A program made the position numbers and the translations under genes. The notes beneath the pieces were generated by a model, which worked only from the letters and a program-made list of their open reading frames with translations, searched no databases and was not told where the DNA came from. This document shows, in pieces, positions 54,252 to 61,365 of a stretch of DNA of 64,000 nt. The number at the start of each line of letters is the position of its first letter. The first letter of the stretch is position 1. Source of the DNA: Streptomyces hygroscopicus subsp. hygroscopicus (GTDB taxonomy: Bacteria > Actinomycetota > Actinomycetes > Streptomycetales > Streptomycetaceae); contig NZ_BSSM01000001.1 in the NCBI RefSeq assembly GCF_030269125.1, positions 434,001 to 498,000 of the forward strand, given 5' to 3'.

Positions 54252-54849
54252 CGCCGGGCGGCGTTGACGGGCCGTCGAGCGCAACTCGTCCGGCGCAGCT
54301 GACCTTCTCCTCGCCCGTGCGAGCAGTGATCTCCGGCTGCCGCCGGACGAGCCTGGCCCGTGTGAACTGCCGCCCCTCTCACGGCGCGGGAACCATGGGG
54401 TACCCGTCCGGCGGCAGTGCCTCCGTCCCGGTGCGGCTCGGCTTGATCACCTCACCACGGGGCGGAACGCACCATCGTAGTCGAGACGTCGGGGGCCCCG
54501 GTTCCCGGCATGATGGTAGGGCCCTCGGGCTGCCGCCGGGGCCATGTGCCGGACGTTCCCGCGAACCCGGGTAACGGGCGGGCCGCGAGGGGGTGTGACG
54601 GGCGGGGTCCGACGGGGCGCCGGGTGAACCGGCCGGTGCGCGTTGCCCGGTACGCCTTCTTCCAGTCGCCGTTCCTCGGTTCGATCAACGGATCGACGGC
54701 CATACGCAGCCCTACTCCACTCTCCGCCGGGTGGTGGTGGTTGCCGCAAACTATCCAGCCGGCCGGGGGGTCGAGGGGCGACACGCACCTTTCCGGCATT
54801 AGCCGTATTTAAGGCCGTGTTGGGGAGGCGGGGCAGGTGGTGCCGGGGT
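54252..54849. other. Convergent intergenic region of about 600 bases, no supported gene
   Basis: No frame gives a convincing product. A minus-strand candidate starting MAVDPLIEPRNGDWKKAYRA (near 54701) has a plausible GTAGGG site but decays into low-complexity sequence. Small inverted repeats follow the preceding stop (GACGCC/GGCGTT near 54251-54267; GACGG/CCGTC just after). The 54700-54815 part is less G+C-rich than its surroundings. Confidence 0.4.
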
Positions 54850-55263
54850 TCACACCTCGGCGATCTCCGCGTACAGCTGGGACAGCTCGGGCACGCCGGT
54901 CGCGGCCCACTGGCGCCCGGCGTCCACGACCTCCACCTCGCGGCCGGAGGCGAGCCGCAGGACGGGCTCGCCGCCGGCGCTGATCCGCCAGGCGGCACCG
55001 GGTACGGTGCGCACCACGACGGTGCCGAGGTACAGCCCGGCGTCGTGGCCCAGCGAGGTCAGCGTCTCGGCGTCGTCGCGCCAGCGCGGGACCATCTGGT
55101 CCAGGGCCTCCAGGGAGGCCGGGGTGTCGTCCAGGCGGACGCCGCCCCGGACCGCCTGGGCGCGCAGCAGCTCGCACTCGGACAGCAGCGCGGCGACCGA
55201 CTCGGGGTCGGCGGGCAACGCGGGGTGCTTCTTGTGCCGTGGGCCCAGGAACGGGAGGTTCAT
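54850..55263 (-). CDS. DUF6278-like hypothetical protein
   Basis: A 137-residue soluble protein of the conserved streptomycete DUF6278 type: MNLPFLGPRHKKHPALPADP, LLSECELLRAQAVRGGVRLD, PRWRDDAETLTSLGHDAGLY and a beta-rich end (LRLASGREVEVVDAGRQW). No catalytic motif is visible. It starts 15 bases after the exonuclease III stop on the same strand and may be co-transcribed with it. Confidence 0.75.
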   Translation of the reverse strand: MNLPFLGPRHKKHPALPADPESVAALLSECELLRAQAVRGGVRLDDTPASLEALDQMVPRWRDDAETLTSLGHDAGLYLGTVVVRTVPGAAWRISAGGEPVLRLASGREVEVVDAGRQWAATGVPELSQLYAEIAEV

Positions 55264-55278
55264 GGACCCAGCGTGGCA

Positions 55279-56058
55279 TCACACGTCGAGGTCGACCACC
55301 ACGGGCGCGTGATCGGAGGCGCCCTTGCCCTTGCGCTCCTCGCGGTCCACGTACGCGTCCTTGACGGCCTTGGCGAAGGGCGCGTTGCCGTACACCAGGT
55401 CGATGCGCATGCCGCGGTTCTTGGGGAAGCAGAGCTGGCGGTAGTCCCAGTAGGTGAAGGGGTGCTCGTATTTGAGCGGGCGCGGGACGACGTCGCTGAG
55501 GCCGGCCTCGCGCAGGGAGGTGAGGGCGGCACGCTCGGCGGGGGTGACGTGGGTGGCGCCCTCGAAGGCGGCCGTGTCGTAGACGTCGTCGTCGGTCGGC
55601 GCCACGTTGTAGTCGCCGAGGACGGCGAAGGGGCGGCTGCCCTGCGCGTCGCCGAGGACGGCGGCGCGCAGGGCCTCGAACCACTGGAGCTTGTAGGCGT
55701 AGTGAGGGTGGCCCACCTCACGGCCGTTGGGCACGTACACCGACCAGACGCGGACGGGGCCGCAGGTGGCGGAGATGGCGCGGGGCTCGGTCGCGCCCTC
55801 GTACCCGGGGTCGCCGGGCAGCCCCTTGACCACGTCCTCCAGGCCGACGCGGGAGAGCACCGCCACCCCGTTCCACCGGCCGGTGGCGTGCACGGCGGCC
55901 TCGTAGCCCAGCTCGCGCAGCGGCTCGGCGGGGAACTGCTCCTCGGCGACCTTGGCCTCCTGGAGGCAGAGCACGTCGGTGCCGCTGCTCTCCAGCCAGG
56001 CCAGCAGGCGTGGGAGGCGGGCGGTGATCGAGTTCACGTTCCAGGTCGCGATGCGCAT
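55279..56058 (-). CDS. xth: Exodeoxyribonuclease III
   Basis: A 259-residue endonuclease/exonuclease/phosphatase-fold enzyme. Motifs: MRIATWNVNSITARLPRLLA, CLQEAKVAEEQFP (metal Glu), VWSVYVPNGREVGHP (catalytic Tyr), FAVLGDYNVAPTDDDVYD (Asp-x-Asn), MRIDLVYG and the C-terminal GKGASDHAPVVVDLDV (catalytic Asp-His). It cleaves abasic sites and degrades duplex DNA 3' to 5'. ATG 56058 starts the conserved N-terminus; ten upstream codons are not conserved. Confidence 0.95.
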   Translation of the reverse strand: MRIATWNVNSITARLPRLLAWLESSGTDVLCLQEAKVAEEQFPAEPLRELGYEAAVHATGRWNGVAVLSRVGLEDVVKGLPGDPGYEGATEPRAISATCGPVRVWSVYVPNGREVGHPHYAYKLQWFEALRAAVLGDAQGSRPFAVLGDYNVAPTDDDVYDTAAFEGATHVTPAERAALTSLREAGLSDVVPRPLKYEHPFTYWDYRQLCFPKNRGMRIDLVYGNAPFAKAVKDAYVDREERKGKGASDHAPVVVDLDV

Positions 56059-56104
56059 GTCCCACAACCTACCCGGCGGGTACGACAACCCGGTCCCGCC
56101 CGCC

Positions 56105-56740
56105 TCAGACCCGGGCGGACGTCCCGGGGGCGAGCCGCTGGTGGTCGGTGCCGCCCAGGGCGCCGATCTGGTGGTCGTAGATCGGCCGGGCCAGGTCGGT
56201 GAGCAGGGCGTCGTGGATGTCGTAGGCGCGCAGCGGGCGCACCTCGCGGACGTAGTCGATCACCTCGGCGATCTTGTTCCAGGGCGCCATGACGGGGAGC
56301 ATCAGCGTCTCCACGGGCTGGTCCGGAACCGTGAGGGCGTCGCCGGGGTGGAAGACCTTGCCGCCGTCGAGCAGGTACCCGACGTTGGTGATGCGCGGGA
56401 TGTCCGGGTGGATCACGGCGTGCAGCTCACCGTGCACCTGCACGTCGAAGCCGGCGGCGGTGAAGGTGTCGCCGTGCCCGACGGTGTGCACGCGCCCGGG
56501 GAACGCCGCCGCGATCCGCTCCGCGACGGAGCGCAGCGTCCAGATCCGTGCGGCCGGGTTGTCCTCCATCGCCGCCCGCAGCCGGGACTCGTCGAAGTGG
56601 TCCGGGTGCTCGTGCGTCACGAGGATCGCGTCCGCCCCGAGCGCGGCGTCCTCCTCGCTGAACCCCCCGGGATCGACGACGAGCACCTGCCCGTCCTTCT
56701 CGACCCGGACGCAGGCGTGGGACTTCTTGGTGAGCTTCAT
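56105..56740 (-). CDS. Metallo-beta-lactamase-fold hydrolase (UlaG-like)
   Basis: A 211-residue MBL-fold protein. The zinc site is AILVTHEHPDHFDESRLRAA (HxHxDH); further ligands are expected at VHGELHAVIHPD and KVFHPGDALTVPD. The short chain and N-terminal MKLTKKSHACVRVEKDG resemble the UlaG/YhfI-type group that hydrolyses lactones or nucleotides; the substrate is unknown. It is preceded by a hairpin terminator of the upstream pcaL-like gene. Confidence 0.85.
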   Translation of the reverse strand: MKLTKKSHACVRVEKDGQVLVVDPGGFSEEDAALGADAILVTHEHPDHFDESRLRAAMEDNPAARIWTLRSVAERIAAAFPGRVHTVGHGDTFTAAGFDVQVHGELHAVIHPDIPRITNVGYLLDGGKVFHPGDALTVPDQPVETLMLPVMAPWNKIAEVIDYVREVRPLRAYDIHDALLTDLARPIYDHQIGALGGTDHQRLAPGTSARV

Positions 56741-56783
56741 GCCTCACCATCCTGCCGGAGGAGGTGGCGGGACGCGTGGGGAC

Positions 56784-56808
56784 GCGGGGGCGGGGCTCCC
56801 GCCCCCGC
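56784..56808 (-). terminator. Hairpin terminator after the pcaL-like gene
   Basis: A perfect 11-bp stem (GCGGGGGCGGG at 56784-56794, CCCGCCCCCGC at 56798-56808) with a 3-base loop, located 32-56 bases past the pcaL-like stop on the minus strand and upstream of the MBL gene. There is no T-run, as is common in Streptomyces. Confidence 0.6.
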
Positions 56809-56839
56809 CGTGCCCTCGGTCCCCGGCAGGGCCGCCGCC

Positions 56840-58135
56840 TCACTCCGCCGGGGTCGTCTCCTCCTGGATGACCTGCTGGGCGATCCGGAAGGCGCTGCCC
56901 GCCGCGGGGAGGCCGCAGTAGAGGGAGGTGTGGAGGAGGATCTCGCGGATCTCGTCGGGGGTGAGGCCGCTGCGGAGGGCGGCGCGGGTGTGGGAGGCGA
57001 GTTCCTCCAGGTGACCGCCGGCGACCAGCGCGGTGAGCGTGACGCAGCTGCGGGTGCGGCGGTCCAGGCCCGGACGGTCCCAGATCTCGCCCCAGGCGTA
57101 GCGGGTGACGAACTCCTGGAAGTCCTCGGAGAACCGGTCCGCTCCGGCCAGCTCCTGGTCCACGTGCGCGTCGCCGAGCACCTCCCGCCGGATCTTGAGC
57201 CCGGTGTCGTACCGGTCCGCGCGGTCCGCGGGCGGCTCCGCCACCGCGGCGGGCGCGATCTCCGCTACCGGGACCACCGCCTGCGGCGGCACCACCGGCA
57301 GCGGCGCCGTGCCCGGGGCTCCCGGCAGCGCGATCTGCCCGGTGTCGTACGGCTGCTGCCAGGCGGTGGAGAAGTGGTGGACCAGGAGGTCGGTCACGGC
57401 CGCCGGCTGCTCGACCGGCACCAGGTGCGAGGCCCCCGGGACGACCGCGAGCCGCGCGTCCGGGATGCCCGCGACCAGCGTGCGGGCCTCCGCCGGGCCG
57501 GTGACCTGGTCCTCGGAGCCGACCAGGACCAGCGTCGGCACACCCACCCGCCCCAGTTCGGTCCGCACGTCGAACGCGGCGAGGGCCTCGCAGGACGCGA
57601 TGTAGCAGCCGGGGTCCGTGGTGCGCACCATCTGCACAGCCCACTCCGTGATCGCGGGCTGCGCCGCCGCGAACCCGCCGGTGAACCAGCGGTCGGGGGA
57701 GGTCCGGGCGATCGGGTCGAGACCGTTGGTGCGTACGATCACTCCGCGCTGCCGGAACTCGTCCGCCGTGCCGAACCGGGGCGAGGCGGCCACCAGCGCG
57801 AGCGAGGCCACCCGCTCCGGGTGCCGCAGCGCCAGCTCGATGCCGATCGCGCCGCCCAGCGCACAGCCCGCGTAGCCGAAGCGCTGCACGCCCAGGGAGT
57901 CCAGGGTCGCCAGCAGGCGGGCGCCGAGCTCCGCCACGGAACCGGCCGGATGGGCGGGCGCCCCGCCGTGGCCGGGCAGGTCGAACCGGAAGACCCGCCA
58001 CTGCTTGGCCAGCTCCGGGACCTGGCGGTCCCACATGTGCCAGGTCGTGCCCAGTGAGGGAGCCAGGATCAGGACCGGAGCGTCTTCTGGCCCGTCAAAG
58101 CGGTATTGCAGGGTGTTCGGTGGTGTCTCGCTCAC
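56840..58135 (-). CDS. pcaL: PcaD-PcaC fusion (PcaL-like) with Ser-to-Ala at the lactonase nucleophile
   Basis: A 431-residue fusion. Residues about 1-265 are an alpha/beta-hydrolase of the 3-oxoadipate enol-lactonase type (VLILAPSLGTTWHMWDRQVP, FRFDLPGHGGAP, catalytic Asp in LVGSEDQVTGP, His in GASHLVPVEQP). The nucleophile elbow reads GYAGCALGGAIG: the Ser of G-x-S-x-G is Ala (codon 57860-57862). An Ala/Pro linker (about 265-315) leads to a carboxymuconolactone decarboxylase domain (FVTRYAWGEIWDRPGLDRRT, VAGGHLEELASHTRAAL, LLHTSLYCGLPAAGSAFRIA). GTG 58135 is the start. In the beta-ketoadipate pathway PcaL does both steps; no other pca gene is near, so this may be a decarboxylase-only or repurposed paralogue. 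Confidence 0.85.
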   Translation of the reverse strand: MSETPPNTLQYRFDGPEDAPVLILAPSLGTTWHMWDRQVPELAKQWRVFRFDLPGHGGAPAHPAGSVAELGARLLATLDSLGVQRFGYAGCALGGAIGIELALRHPERVASLALVAASPRFGTADEFRQRGVIVRTNGLDPIARTSPDRWFTGGFAAAQPAITEWAVQMVRTTDPGCYIASCEALAAFDVRTELGRVGVPTLVLVGSEDQVTGPAEARTLVAGIPDARLAVVPGASHLVPVEQPAAVTDLLVHHFSTAWQQPYDTGQIALPGAPGTAPLPVVPPQAVVPVAEIAPAAVAEPPADRADRYDTGLKIRREVLGDAHVDQELAGADRFSEDFQEFVTRYAWGEIWDRPGLDRRTRSCVTLTALVAGGHLEELASHTRAALRSGLTPDEIREILLHTSLYCGLPAAGSAFRIAQQVIQEETTPAE

Positions 58136-58240
58136 GCCCCAGACCCTCTCACGTCTCACGGACACCCTTATAACGAGGGGGTGACGGGCACCGGTCCGAC
58201 CAGGTTGAAAACCCTCTCGGGCCGCATATCGTTCGGGGCA

Positions 58241-58283
58241 TCGGATGGTCTCGCGTCGGACGCCTCGGATGATCTCGCGTCGG
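58241..58283 (+). repeat. Two 19-bp direct repeats, 24-bp period
   Basis: TCGGATGGTCTCGCGTCGG at 58241-58259 and the same sequence with one change (A for G at position 8) at 58265-58283. A related core, ATGATCTCGCG, recurs near 58450. Possible operator array or remnant of a mobile element. Confidence 0.7.
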
Positions 58284-58343
58284 GTCGGCCCTCCTGCGTG
58301 CGGCGTTCGGAGTACGCCTGGTTCGGGGGGCGAAGGGCTGCCT

Positions 58344-58376
58344 GGTGAACAGGATGCAGCCGGGTGAACAGGATGC
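58344..58376 (+). repeat. Two 14-bp direct repeats, 19-bp period
   Basis: GGTGAACAGGATGC occurs exactly at 58344-58357 and 58363-58376, separated by AGCCG, in the same gene-free stretch as the 24-bp-period repeats. Confidence 0.7.
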
Positions 58377-58491
58377 GGTGCAGGGCGGTGTTGGCCGCGC
58401 CGGCCGTCGCCGCGATCCTGTGGGCGCGGCCCAGTACCCGGCGTCCGTAATGATCTCGCGGAGCGGGCTGGGACGTCCCCGACGCAGAACC

Positions 58492-59037
58492 TCAGCCCGG
58501 TGAGGTGGCCAGGGCCTCCCCGGCCTGGCGGACGCGCCACTCCTCGATCCGATCCTGCTGCTGACGGGCTCGTCCGAGCAACGTGTCGAGCCGGGCCGGG
58601 TCCAGGCGCTCGTCGACGGCGCTGAGCCGGCGCAGGGTCTGCCAGCCGGCCGCCTTCCCCTCGACCCCCAGCCGCAGGGCTTCGAGGTCCAGTACGGTGC
58701 CGAGCGGCGAGGGGCGTACCAGGTGGCCGTTGGGCTTCAACCGTCCCAGCCGCTCGCCCGCCCAGCCCGCGCACACCTTGTAGCGGCGCACGGGGATGCC
58801 GAGGTCTCGCATGATGTCCAGCAGCGCTCTCCGGTCCTGGGCGATCTCGGCCGCTACGGGCTCGATCGCACGGCCGAGCGCGGAACCGCGGGCGGTGCGC
58901 GCCAGGCGGGTGGCGCGTCCGGTGCCGGCGGTGGCGCCGGCGAGGTGGTCGTTCAGATAGATGCCGAGCAGCTTCGTGTCGGCGCTTCGTCCGGTGGGGC
59001 GGCGCTGGGCGACGCCGGAATTCGGAAGGGCGTTCAT
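58492..59037 (-). CDS. Hypothetical helical protein
   Basis: A 181-residue mostly helical protein that I do not recognise as a named family. TKLLGIYLNDHLAGATAGTG at about residue 21 and LGRAIEPVAAEIAQDRRALL, then LGIPVRRYKVCAGWAGERLG, resemble the four-helix, ferritin-like conserved proteins of actinomycetes, but no metal ligand set is clear. ATG 59037 has a GAGGAG site 7-8 bases upstream. It is divergent from a lysR remnant and lies next to repeats, in a region showing decay. Confidence 0.75.
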   Translation of the reverse strand: MNALPNSGVAQRRPTGRSADTKLLGIYLNDHLAGATAGTGRATRLARTARGSALGRAIEPVAAEIAQDRRALLDIMRDLGIPVRRYKVCAGWAGERLGRLKPNGHLVRPSPLGTVLDLEALRLGVEGKAAGWQTLRRLSAVDERLDPARLDTLLGRARQQQDRIEEWRVRQAGEALATSPG

Positions 59038-59094
59038 CTGCGGTCTCCTCGGGTTGCCGTGCCCTGCCGGGTCCCCCTCCGGGTACCCGGCCGA

Positions 59095-59547
59095 ACGTGG
59101 AGATCCCGAACTCGCCGACCTGGCAGGCGAGACCCGGACGACGCTCACCGACGACGGCGACGGCGGCCCGGAGGCCATGGCCGACGCCTGCCGCCGGGCG
59201 GGCTTCACACCGACGCCGCGCTACCGGATCGCCGACCGCACGATGCGTTGGGAACTGATCGCCGCCGGACGGGCCATCTCCCTGTGCCAGCCCACCTCGC
59301 CCCCGCCGAGGGCACAGTCCTGCACCCGCTGGCCGGCGACCCGCTCACCGGCCGCATTCGGCTCGCCCGGAACCGGGCCGCGGTCTCCGAGCGGCGTGCC
59401 GGGCTGCTGTACCGGGCGGCGGCACGCGCGTACCTCGACAGCATCCCCAACGACACCTTCTACCGCGCTTGGTGCGAATCCCGACCGGAACCGCACCCGG
59501 TCCTCGACCGGGAATCCCGACCGGAACCGCACCCGGTCCTCGACTGA
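59095..59547 (+). pseudogene. Remnant of a LysR-family regulator (C-terminal ligand-binding part)
   Basis: The region encodes the end of a LysR substrate-binding domain but not the HTH. One frame gives GPEAMADACRRAGFTPTPRY and RIADRTMRWELIAAGRAISL up to about 59300; a second frame then continues with PAEGTVLHPLAGDPLTGRIR and AAARAYLDSIPNDTFYRAWC to TGA 59545-59547. The shift falls in or near a C-run (GCCCCC at about 59300-59312), either a real frameshift or a sequencing error; the missing DNA-binding half makes it a pseudogene either way. A 36-bp tandem duplication extends its last codons (SRPEPHPVLD twice). Confidence 0.75.
59476..59544 (+). repeat. 36-bp tandem duplication at the end of the lysR remnant
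   Basis: A 33-base sequence beginning GAATCCCGACCGG and ending GGTCCTCGAC at 59476-59508 is repeated exactly at 59512-59544 (period 36). It repeats 12 codons in frame. Confidence 0.85.
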
Positions 59548-59857
59548 GCGCACCCGGGGACCGCGGCAGGGACGTGCTACCCCGCTCCGCAGGCAGACTG
59601 ACCAGCCAAGAGATTCCCCTGTCTGCGGAAACAAAGCACTTGGCGAGACACGTCGGACGGCCGCGTGCACCCGGCTGCTCCACCGGGACCGTCCGAGCGC
59701 CGCCCTCCGTCGCGTCGAGGGCCCAACGCCGGGCGGCGGTGCCAAGGCCGCGAATACCGCTTGGCCGGGCCGACCGAGCCGGCGTCGCGCGCTCCGGCGG
59801 CCCGACCCCCGCGGCCGCCCCGCTCCGGCCGCCACGCGAGGCCGTAATCTGGAGCTC
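59548..59857. other. Gap upstream of padR, no gene
   Basis: 310 bases without a supported frame. An imperfect inverted repeat (CCGCAGGCAG near 59586, CTGTCTGCGG near 59620) could be the remains of an element end. The padR promoter must lie near its 3' part. Confidence 0.4.
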
Positions 59858-60508
59858 ATGTCAGCCATCCGTCTTCTCGTGCTGGGCGCCGTGCGCCGGC
59901 ATGGGCGGGCCCACGGCTACCAGGTGCGCAACGACCTGGAGTACTGGGGCGCCCACGAGTGGTCCAACGCCAAGCCGGGGTCGATCTACCACGCCCTGAA
60001 GCAGATGGAGAAACAAGGACTGCTGCACGCACACGAGATCGCCCCGTCAACGGCCGGCGGCCCGCCCCGGACCGAGTACGAGATGACGGCGAAGGGCACC
60101 GAGGAGTACTTCCGGCTGCTGCGCGGGTCGTTGACCGCGTACGACCAGAAGCCGGACGTGCTCGCCGCGGCGCTCGGCTTCATCGTCGACCTGGAGCGTG
60201 CGGAGGCGCTGGAGCTGCTGCGCGACCGTGTGCGGGCCATCCAGGATTGGCGCAAGGCCGTCACCGAGTACTACACGCCGGAGGGGGGGCCGGGCCAGCT
60301 CGGGCACATCGGCGAGATCATGAACCTCTGGGTCCACTCGGCGGACGCGGGTGCCGAGTGGACCGACGGGCTGATCCGGCGCCTGGAGGGCGGGGCGTAC
60401 ACCTTCGCGGGTGAGGGGGAGCCGTTCTCGGGGGTGCACGCGGTGCTCGCGGAGGGCGAGCGGAACCCGTACGCGACCGGGGAGCGGCATCCGGGGGACG
60501 AACGCTGA
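59858..60508 (+). CDS. PadR-family transcriptional regulator
   Basis: A 216-residue PadR-like regulator. The winged helix is AIRLLVLGAVRRHGRAHGYQ, then WSNAKPGSIYHALKQMEKQG and TEYEMTAKGTEEYFRLL. The C-terminal part (about residues 95-200) is a Vir-type helical dimerisation region (ALGFIVDLERAEALELLRDR). ATG 59858 follows GGAG by two bases; no other start fits. It is immediately upstream of a DrrA-type ABC ATPase remnant whose promoter bears two perfect palindromes, the classical arrangement for PadR control of a drug-efflux operon. Confidence 0.9.
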   Translation: MSAIRLLVLGAVRRHGRAHGYQVRNDLEYWGAHEWSNAKPGSIYHALKQMEKQGLLHAHEIAPSTAGGPPRTEYEMTAKGTEEYFRLLRGSLTAYDQKPDVLAAALGFIVDLERAEALELLRDRVRAIQDWRKAVTEYYTPEGGPGQLGHIGEIMNLWVHSADAGAEWTDGLIRRLEGGAYTFAGEGEPFSGVHAVLAEGERNPYATGERHPGDER

Positions 60509-60549
60509 GGCACCCTGACCGCGGACCGAGCGGCTCACCCACCTCCGTG

Positions 60550-60565
60550 TAGTCAAGTTTGACTA
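60550..60565 (+). promoter_or_regulatory. Operator 1 and -35 region of the ABC gene promoter
   Basis: TAGTCAAGTTTGACTA is a palindrome with 7-bp arms and a 2-base centre. Its right arm contains TTGACT (60559-60564), a good -35 box, followed 17 bases later by TTTACT (60582-60587) as a possible -10. A repressor here would block RNA polymerase directly. Confidence 0.75.
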
Positions 60566-60601
60566 ATCGAGGGAACGGGCTTTTACTGACTCTGGCAGCA
60601 A

Positions 60602-60617
60602 TAGTCAAGATTGACTA
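60602..60617 (+). promoter_or_regulatory. Operator 2 in the ABC gene leader
   Basis: TAGTCAAGATTGACTA repeats operator 1 with a single change in the centre, 52 bases downstream (about five helical turns), between the predicted transcription start and the ABC start codon. Paired identical sites on one face of the helix suit a dimeric PadR or TetR repressor. Confidence 0.75.
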
Positions 60618-60630
60618 GTGCAGGATGCGC

Positions 60631-60989
60631 ATGGCCGACGCGATCGACGTCGAGGGCGTACGGAAGCCCTACGGGGACAGGCTCGCGCTGGCCGGACCGG
60701 ATCTGCGGGTAGGACGCGGCACCGTGCACGCCCTCCTCGGCCCGAACGGCGCGGGCAAGACGACGGCGGTCCGCGTACTGACCACCCTGCCGCGGCCGGA
60801 CTCGGGCCGCGCGACGGTCGCCGGGTACGACGCGGTGACGCGGGCCGACCGGGTACGGGCCCGGATCGGGCTGCTCGGCCAGCACGCCGCGCTCGACGAG
60901 GGGCTCGGCGGCCGGCAGAACCTGGAGATGTTCGGCCGGCTCCACCACCTCGGCGCCCGGCGGGCCCGCGCCCGCGCCGACGAGCTGCT
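60631..60989 (+). pseudogene. DrrA-type ABC transporter ATPase, 5' half only
   Basis: The first about 120 codons of a daunorubicin-resistance-type ATPase: [20 protein letters not shown], Walker [20 protein letters not shown], the Q-loop region [20 protein letters not shown] and [11 protein letters not shown] 60625 or 60631 can start it. The frame then runs on into sequence that is the reverse complement of the same kind of gene and stops at 61173; the LSGG signature and Walker B are missing, so it cannot be an active ATPase. The junction lies at a 10-bp inverted repeat (60976-60999). The upstream operators are intact. Confidence 0.85.
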
Positions 60990-61158
60990 GCTCGTCGGCG
61001 GTGCCGTCGGCGATCACCCGCCCCCGGTCGACCACCGAGATCCGGTCGGCAAGCTGGTCGGCCTCCTCCAGGTACTGGGTGGTGCCGCCGCCGACCAGCG
61101 AGCGCACCGAGGCCCGGACCTCGGCCCGGCTGCGCGGATCCAGCCCGGTCGTCGGACC
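60990..61158 (-). pseudogene. Inverted 3' fragment of a DrrA-type ABC ATPase
   Basis: On the minus strand these bases encode [40 protein letters not shown] and [15 protein letters not shown], the D-loop, switch region and following segment of a DrrA ATPase, in the opposite direction to the 5' half. About four residues appear deleted within [12 protein letters not shown] relative to the usual sequence. The fragment starts abruptly in place of Walker B (T-G-P instead of D-E-P). It is a broken, inverted piece of the same kind of gene. Confidence 0.85.
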
Positions 61159-61314
61159 GGTCGATCAGCGTGATCACGGAGTTCTCCTTCCGGGAGACAC
61201 CGGGAAGCACGGTCGCCGTCACGGACGGCACTCGAATGGCCGTGGACCGCGGCTGGGCCGCGCGACCGCGAACGGAAGACGAGAAGCCGGGATCACGGCG
61301 ACGCGGAAACAGCT
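61159..61314 (-). other. Gap with possible start of a lost minus-strand gene
   Basis: On the minus strand GTG 61177 (complement) has an AGGAG site (61184-61188) 6 bases upstream and opens [10 protein letters not shown], but the frame runs into the inverted ABC fragment in the wrong register. It looks like the 5' end of a gene whose body was replaced in the rearrangement. Low confidence. Confidence 0.35.
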
Positions 61315-61354
61315 GAACGACTGAACAGCGGAACAGTGGAACAGTGGAACAGGG
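61315..61354 (+). repeat. Five-copy 8-bp tandem repeat upstream of the SNF2 gene
   Basis: GAACGACT, GAACAGCG, GAACAGTG, GAACAGTG, GAACAGGG at 61315-61354, each unit 8 bases. The last unit runs into the ribosome-binding sequence AGGGAAG before ATG 61366. Unit length is not a multiple of three, but the array is outside the coding sequence, so copy-number changes would alter spacing, not frame. Confidence 0.8.
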
Positions 61355-61365
61355 AAGCGGGACCC

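Larger units (their letters stand above)
58136..58491. other. Repeat-containing intergenic region
   Basis: A 356-base gap, with two pairs of tandem direct repeats listed separately. A short plus-strand frame from GTG 58181 (VTGTGPTRLKTLSGRISFGA...) has a GAGGGG site but spans the repeats and is probably not a gene. A TATAAC hexamer at about 58169-58174 could be a -10 box. Confidence 0.4.

Noticed and set aside
54452..54799. Small minus-strand frame including MAVDPLIEPRNGDWKKAYRA
   Set aside because: The first 25 codons look plausible, but the rest decays to low-complexity sequence and no family is recognised; could be a gene remnant.
58181..58351. Small plus-strand frame starting GTG with GAGGGG site
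   Set aside because: Most of it consists of the 24-bp-period repeats, which produce SDGLASDASDDLAS by chance; no conserved feature.
61159..61231. Minus-strand frame beginning MPSVTATVLPG as a complete gene
   Set aside because: It has a reasonable start region but runs out of register into the inverted ABC fragment; treated as remains of a disrupted gene.
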